64,000 nucleotides of DNA. It comes from Sporodiniella umbellata. Lineage: Eukaryota; Mucoromycota; Mucoromycetes; Mucorales; Rhizopodaceae. The notes under the pieces were generated by a model. That model saw only the letters and a list, made by a program, of their open reading frames with translations, did not search any database and was not told the DNA's origin. Location of the stretch: contig JAIXMR010000110.1 in assembly GCA_025677835.1 (NCBI GenBank), positions 1 to 64,000 of the forward strand, in the 5' to 3' direction. The position numbers were made by a program, and so were the translations under genes. Positions 58,923-64,000 of the stretch are shown here, one piece after another (the stretch's first letter is position 1; each line of letters opens with the position of its first letter).

Positions 58923-60857
58923 TTACATGATAGTACAACGACCGCTCTTATCGTCAGATTTAGAAGAAGTCTTACTCTTAGAAGAAGAAGAGGCGGTGGG
59001 TGCTACAGGTGCTTGGGGGTTAACTTCACTTGAAGCGACAGGCACATTGACGGCAGCCTCAGGCTTTTGAACTTGGCTCAAGTTTTCTTGGAGGTTGGTC
59101 ATGGAGGTCTTGATTTGCTCTTGTGCTGTGTTGGCAAGTTCAACTACAGTTGTTTTCACGCTCTCTGACACGTTTTCGGCCACTGTCTTCGTTTCTTCTG
59201 CTTTGACGCTAGCAGTTTGAGCCAAACTGCTTTGGAGTTGTTCAGCAGAAGCGCTGATCTCCTCTACTTTGTTTACTGCTGCTTGTTGGAGCTCTTCGGC
59301 TTTGTGTCCTGCAGCTTCGCCAGTCTCAGCCATGGCCTGTTTGACCTCCTCAGCCTTTGTAGAGGCTAAAGTTTGAGCCTCTTGAGCCAAAGCTTGTGCC
59401 TGTTGCTTTACATCCTCAGCTTGAGCCATCTTTTGTTCGGCCTGGGCTTCTCCCTCTTTTACAAGCTCTTGCTTCTTCTCATCAGCAGCAGCAGACACTT
59501 GGTTCACTTGAGCCTTTACTTCATCCACCTTTTCGGTTACCTTGGCTTGTACAGTTTCAGCAGTTTCAGCAGCCTTAGCTTCGCCTTCTTGGGCGACTTG
59601 TGCACTTTGGTTCTGCAACTCTTCAACATCTCGAGCAGCCTCGGTCTTGGCTTCATCTAGCTTTTCAGCCAAAGCTTCCTTTTGCTCTTTAGCCTCTGTT
59701 TGTGCTTGTTCCGTAGTGTCTACAGCCTTGGTTTGAATATCTTCAGCTGTCTTGTTGACCTGTTCTTGTTCAGGCATCAAGGCAGCTACGCCAGCACCGA
59801 CAGCACCAACGGCAGCTACAGCAGCAACCTTGACGCTTTCAGACAAGTGACCGGAGGCTTCCTTGACTTGGTTGATATCGCCTTGAGTCACGGCAGAGGC
59901 AAGATGTTGGGTGTGGGTCTTGATATCCTCCATGGAAGGAGCAGCTTCAGCTTCACTAATGGGGGCGACCTCGGGTACTTCTTGTTCGATAGATTCCACC
60001 ACTTCACGCTTAGCATCCACTGCTTCTTCCTTGAGCTTATCTTCAGCTACTGAAGGCACTTGGGGTACGTGCTCCTGAATTTCTTGTACCAATTCATGGC
60101 GTACTTCTTCCTTGTGGGCTTCGGCTTGAGTGTCTTCTACCTCAGGCACGGTCTCTTTAAGTTCTTCCAATACATCTTCTTTGCGATCCATGGCCTCTTC
60201 CTTGATCTCGTCTTCCGCAGCAGGGGGGACTTCAGTCACGGTCTGTTCGATTTCCTCTACGACTTCTTCCTTGGCTTCTCTGGCCTCAGGGTCGGCAGCG
60301 ACAGATTCGGGCATGACTTCTTCTTTGACTTGTTCTACCTTTTCTTCTACATTGGCTTTGACCTCAGCTGCTTGCTCTACAACGGCCTCCTTGAGTTCGT
60401 TGGCCTTGTCCATGACCGAAGCGGTGTGTGTAGTATGAGAGCGGACGACAGAGTCGACAGCGTAGGAGATGGCAGATTGCAAATCGATGGCGAGTTCTTT
60501 TACAGGAGCAGCGGCCTCCTTGGCTTCTTCCTTGACTTCCTGGGCCTTTTCTACTACTTCTTTCTTGGCCTCTTCAACAGCCTCTTCCTTGGTTTCCTCC
60601 ACGGGCTCTTCAACAGCTTCTTGCTTTGCCTCTTCCACAGGCTCTTCAACAGCTTCTTCCTTTACCTCTTCCACAGGCTCTTCAACAGCCTTTTCCTTTA
60701 CCTCTTCCACAGGCTCTTCGACAGCTTCTTGCTTTACCTCTTCCTTTACCTCTTCCTTGGGCTTGCTTTCAAAGTGAGCATGGGTATCAATGGCTCGAGA
60801 ACCAACGACAGAGTCGATGGCGTGTTGAATCATTTCACTGGGCGCGTATTCAGACAT
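58923..60857 (-). CDS. Glu/Ala-rich repeat (LEA/apolipoprotein-like) protein with C-terminal CaaX box
   Basis: Intronless, 644 residues from ATG 60857 (MSEYAPSEMIQ); the upstream in-frame TTG is not used. The N-terminal third has 12-residue repeats of the type AVEEPVEEVKEE, encoded by 36-bp DNA repeats at about 60590-60745. The remainder is amphipathic helix built from Ala, Glu, Lys, Gln and Val, like LEA group 3 and apolipoprotein helices. The C-terminus is a Ser/Lys-rich linker and SGRCTIM; CTIM is a CaaX box with Met, favouring farnesylation. This predicts a long, extended, membrane-anchored helical protein. I know of no named homologue. A coiled-coil structural or desiccation-related role is speculation. 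GC-rich third positions suggest high expression. Confidence 0.8.
   Translation of the reverse strand: MSEYAPSEMIQHAIDSVVGSRAIDTHAHFESKPKEEVKEEVKQEAVEEPVEEVKEKAVEEPVEEVKEEAVEEPVEEAKQEAVEEPVEETKEEAVEEAKKEVVEKAQEVKEEAKEAAAPVKELAIDLQSAISYAVDSVVRSHTTHTASVMDKANELKEAVVEQAAEVKANVEEKVEQVKEEVMPESVAADPEAREAKEEVVEEIEQTVTEVPPAAEDEIKEEAMDRKEDVLEELKETVPEVEDTQAEAHKEEVRHELVQEIQEHVPQVPSVAEDKLKEEAVDAKREVVESIEQEVPEVAPISEAEAAPSMEDIKTHTQHLASAVTQGDINQVKEASGHLSESVKVAAVAAVGAVGAGVAALMPEQEQVNKTAEDIQTKAVDTTEQAQTEAKEQKEALAEKLDEAKTEAARDVEELQNQSAQVAQEGEAKAAETAETVQAKVTEKVDEVKAQVNQVSAAADEKKQELVKEGEAQAEQKMAQAEDVKQQAQALAQEAQTLASTKAEEVKQAMAETGEAAGHKAEELQQAAVNKVEEISASAEQLQSSLAQTASVKAEETKTVAENVSESVKTTVVELANTAQEQIKTSMTNLQENLSQVQKPEAAVNVPVASSEVNPQAPVAPTASSSSKSKTSSKSDDKSGRCTIM
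60590..60745 (-). repeat. 36-bp coding tandem repeats
   Basis: About four imperfect 36-bp units encoding AVEEPVEE(V/A/T)K(E/Q)(E/K) in the N-terminal part of the CaaX protein. Such repeats usually vary in copy number between strains. Confidence 0.8.
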
Positions 60858-63800
60858 ATTTTCTTGGATTATCTTGTTCAAAAAAAAAAAAAGAAGGGGA
60901 TAAAAAAGAAGAGGAAAAAAAAATTAAAAAAAAAATGGTTGTTATTCTCTTGATCTGACGTTAAAAAAGTAGGAAAAGTGACGTAAAATCTTCAGTTTAG
61001 ATTCGGATTTTGTGTAAACATGTCATATTTTTTTTTTTCTCCTTTTTTGTTGGGTCCAAGCAAACCAAAGCATCGTTTCTTTTTATCTCCTAGCAGGAGC
61101 GTTAGAGAAGGAAACAGGATGTAAATGCGATTGTGTGGCTATCACTTCGGAGTTGTTACGTTTAAAAGCATGTGAAAATAAGCTCATCAAAAGAAAACCG
61201 GTGCTATTCAGCCATCGTCTTTAGAGTGTTTGACAAAAGAGCTTGAAAGGGACCGAAAGATCAAGAGGGAAAGCATAAATCAGGTACAAAATGATATCAT
61301 CCTAGTGGCTTGTTTATTTTAGAGCGTCTCACAACTTTCGAATGTGTCATCCGATCTTTCCGTTCATTGTTACAAAGAAAAAGGCTGAGAGAAATAAATA
61401 CAGCGAAATCCTTTTAAGTTTTCGCATGGCTTTTTCTCAGAGTCATTTCGTTTGTACGCGCAGAACAAACTGTCCCTTGTCTTGTCCTACGTTACTCATA
61501 GATTTTTCAAACTACAAGCAATCCCTGTCGTTCTTTTGTTTACAGCGGCTGCTTGAGGCAACCCTAGCGAAAGGAACGTACCACCGAGCCCTTGTTACTC
61601 TCTTACGTACACAAACCGAGGCTTGTGGCGTTATTTCTTGTTGTCAATAGCTTGCCTATTACAAACGCGTCTCTGGCCCCAGAAAGCTTGTTTTTAAAGG
61701 TCAGCAAATGAAATGAGTTTTCATTTTCAATTGCATAGAACAACTCAAAACCCCGAAAGCGTACCAATCCCTACAAGCCTCACAGACACACACGCCAAAA
61801 CACACTCTTTGCCTATCTGGTTTGTGTTTCGCTGTTTTTTTTTAAAATAGAGCCAATCCACACTACCAGAACCAAAACTTTCTAGTTCAGTCGGACTGCC
61901 TGCGGTGTGTCCTAATAAAACATACCTTTTGGTTTCTGCCAATAGCTTCAAGGCGGGAAGCAGGTTTCCTAGTTCATCAAACACCATTCAATACAAAACA
62001 TGTTCACTTGCCTCTTGGATGCTGCGTTTCATTCTTTTGTTTCTTTTTATAGAAAACAATAAAAGCCATTAGAGCTGGGCAATTTAAAAGGCAGGTAAAA
62101 TATCTTAATTAAAAAAAGCGATGTGTAAAAAGGGGGATGTAAAGAAAAACCAGTATTACCTATTTTTAGCTGTAAATCCCATTTGCAATTACTACCTTGT
62201 CAATAGTCTTGATCTTCAGTGTATTTCTCTAAACACTCGCCAAAAAAAAGAAAAAAAAAAAGGGGAGGAGAGCCTGGGATGAAAACGTATTTGAAAAAGA
62301 TTCCCAAACTGTACAGCCCAAAAAGAAACCTGGATTATTGTTCTAGTCCTTTTTGATAACCAAAAGAAGTGATCCTTTCTTATTGCCTTGGTAGCACATT
62401 TTGGTTGTACTAATAACATGTGGTGTTCCTAGTACACTGTTGTTATGAACGAATGATGAAGCAGTCCTTACATATCTTTTTTTTTTTTGGTTTTAAAAAA
62501 AGTTGATAGTATCCATATCCTATTCTGGTGTTGTTATACCCAGGTATATCCAGTTTATAGCAATAACTGTATTTACGATCCATCAGAGAAGGTGGGAGTC
62601 GCCGAATCAGGTTTTCTGATGCTTCACAATCTTCCTCTCTATAAATATTAGAGAGGAAGATTGTGAAGGGAGTATAAACATTTTAAAAAGTCAAAAACAT
62701 ATTCACCTATACATCGGTCCTACTACTTTTATTTTCCAAGTGATGCAAACGTTAAAAAAAAATCTTTGATGTCTTCGCCACCCAAATAGTGTACTGAGGC
62801 ACCCGTCAATTGGGACATAAACAGTGATTTAGTTCTATCATTCTATGTTAAACTCAAAGATTCTGTATTTTGTCAACTTTTGTAGCTTTTTTTTTTTTCG
62901 TGAAAAGTCTTTAGGCACTTCAGTAAAAGCCCAACATAGAAAACATTTATCGCAAGGCCTTCTTTTTAGTTTTGAGAGTGTGTCTTGAGGTCTACAATAG
63001 CTGTTATCTATGCTCTTATTCCATCAAGGCAATAGCAAGATGTTTCTCTAATTGTCTTCCCCATCAAATGTAAAAAGTCTGCTCATGTTCTCCTTTTATT
63101 CAGCTACGAAATACATATCTATTCATGATGAAAATTGAAGTTGCAGCTATCTTTTGAGATAGCAGTGAAAAGTACATCCTATTGTCTAACCTAAAAATAG
63201 GTATAGTGTACAATGGCTGCTTGCATAAGAAATAAAAGAGAGCCGTGTTGATATTGAAAAAAAAAAGTACTATCACGGTTTACAGTTTTGGTAACTTTCT
63301 ATAAAAATTGATAGAAAGATGGAATCAGTAACAAAGCAACTGACAGAACACGATTAGCCTTTTTACTGTCTGAAAAGACATAAAGCGCTAGGGACTTGAG
63401 GGAAAGTCATACTATTGGTAGTAATTGAAATTAAAGAGTCGCAAGTATGGTATCGTTATCAGTGCAGTGCGACGGTTGTCAATTAGAACAAGGGCAAATT
63501 GTCTCCACCCATTAAAAAAAAAAGGAAATCATGGTTAATCTAAGAAACCGCCGCAAGTGTAAGAAAAGAGAAATTTTCGATTTAGGTTATATTTAACAAC
63601 CTATTTATTGTTTTTCTCGGCCCAAGTAGATGTACATACTCTTCTTGAAGTACTTTCCATGCTCAAAACTTTTGATTCTTACACCTTGTTTGTGTGCCTC
63701 TTCAATTCTTTTAAACTTAAAACGATGAAGCATCATTGCCCCACAATACAAACAAAAAAAACTCAACCAATCACAAGTAAAGCCAAATCGAATAGTCTCA

Positions 63801-64000
63801 GCAAAACACAGGTGAAACTCTATATCTGTTCTCTGCTATAACCAAGTCTGTGTCCGAACTAAAACGATACATATCAAAGCTTTAGTCTAAAGTCTAACAC
63901 ATAAGAAACTAAAGTGAAAGCCCAGCAAACTATGAAAAGAACGTTATGTTCAGTATTTATAAAGAATGCCTTGAAAATAAGCTTTGGCTTTATATTACTT
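60858..64000. other. Intergenic, gene-poor end of the window
   Basis: About 3.1 kb. It contains a possible broken coding stretch at 61075-61400 and a perfect 20-bp hairpin at 62622-62668 (both reported as findings). The remaining open frames are short, AT-rich and featureless. No tRNA or rRNA recognised. Confidence 0.5.
62622..62668. repeat. Perfect inverted repeat, 19-20 bp stem with short loop
   Basis: 62622-62640 (CTTCACAATCTTCCTCTCT) is the exact complement of 62650-62668; A62641 and T62649 extend the stem by one pair, leaving a 7-base loop. Confidence 0.92.

Noticed and set aside
61342..61650. 102-codon plus-strand open frame
   Set aside because: No family resemblance; only its first codons overlap the possible coding remnant, in another frame.

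Overview
The window looks like nuclear DNA of an early-diverging filamentous fungus, most likely Mucoromycota (Mucorales). The DNA is AT-rich. Genes are close-packed on both strands and carry many introns of about 45-80 nt, often with long A or T runs beside the splice sites. Several proteins are typical of that group: NRC-2/Fpk-type kinase, Slm-like BAR-PH protein, Nab3-like RRM protein, LIM-domain-binding protein with polyQ, and DD34E transposases of the kind common in Mucor and Rhizopus. I place it at phylum or order level only.

Layout. 1-963: 3' part of a GPI mannosyltransferase (SMP3). 3153-6305: kinesin-like gene with a degraded nucleotide pocket. 6728-6871 (-): 30-residue metallothionein. 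8919-11769: mitochondrial PPR protein and F-box protein. 12806-13813: mitoferrin. 14093-15365: SWIM-finger protein and DUF4604 protein. 16002-17573: AGC kinase. 18228-19051 (-): phosphatidylserine synthase. 20015-21885 (-): Slm-like protein. 23884-24715: secreted Cys-containing protein. 24876-25489 (-): Cu/Zn SOD. 25802-27734 (-): Nab3-like protein. 30074-32898: COG5. 33313-34457: DHHC palmitoyltransferase. 34654-35352: FAM72. 35572-37939: coiled-coil protein. 39031-41069: LDB-type co-regulator with Q50-R-Q13. 41434-43270: hyaluronan-synthase-like GT2 enzyme. 44836-50299: palindromic composite transposon. 50466-55984: large GHKL-ATPase/CUE/HELAH protein. 56160-56995 (-): CFIm25 (NUDT21). 58923-60857 (-): Glu/Ala-rich repeat protein ending in a CaaX box. 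60858-64000: essentially gene-free.

The genes are mostly unlinked housekeeping functions: lipid and membrane biology (SMP3, CHO1, Slm, Fpk-type kinase, COG5, DHHC, HAS-like synthase), RNA processing (Nab3-like, CFIm25) and metal/redox handling (mitoferrin, metallothionein, SOD1). No operon-like logic is expected or seen.

The most striking structure is the 5.46-kb element. Two arms of about 2,084 bp run as inverted repeats with no length difference between them. Each arm holds the same defective transposase. The centre holds two diverged, tail-to-tail copies of a companion gene with a possible PD-(D/E)XK nuclease fold. Other points of interest are the kinesin with altered P-loop and switch motifs, the animal-like hyaluronan synthase, the ATPase/metallopeptidase-like fusion, the CaaX-ended LEA-like protein, and small genes (metallothionein, a 51-residue Cys-rich frame) that a length-based gene caller would miss. 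All exon boundaries were inferred by reading splice signals and family similarity by eye.
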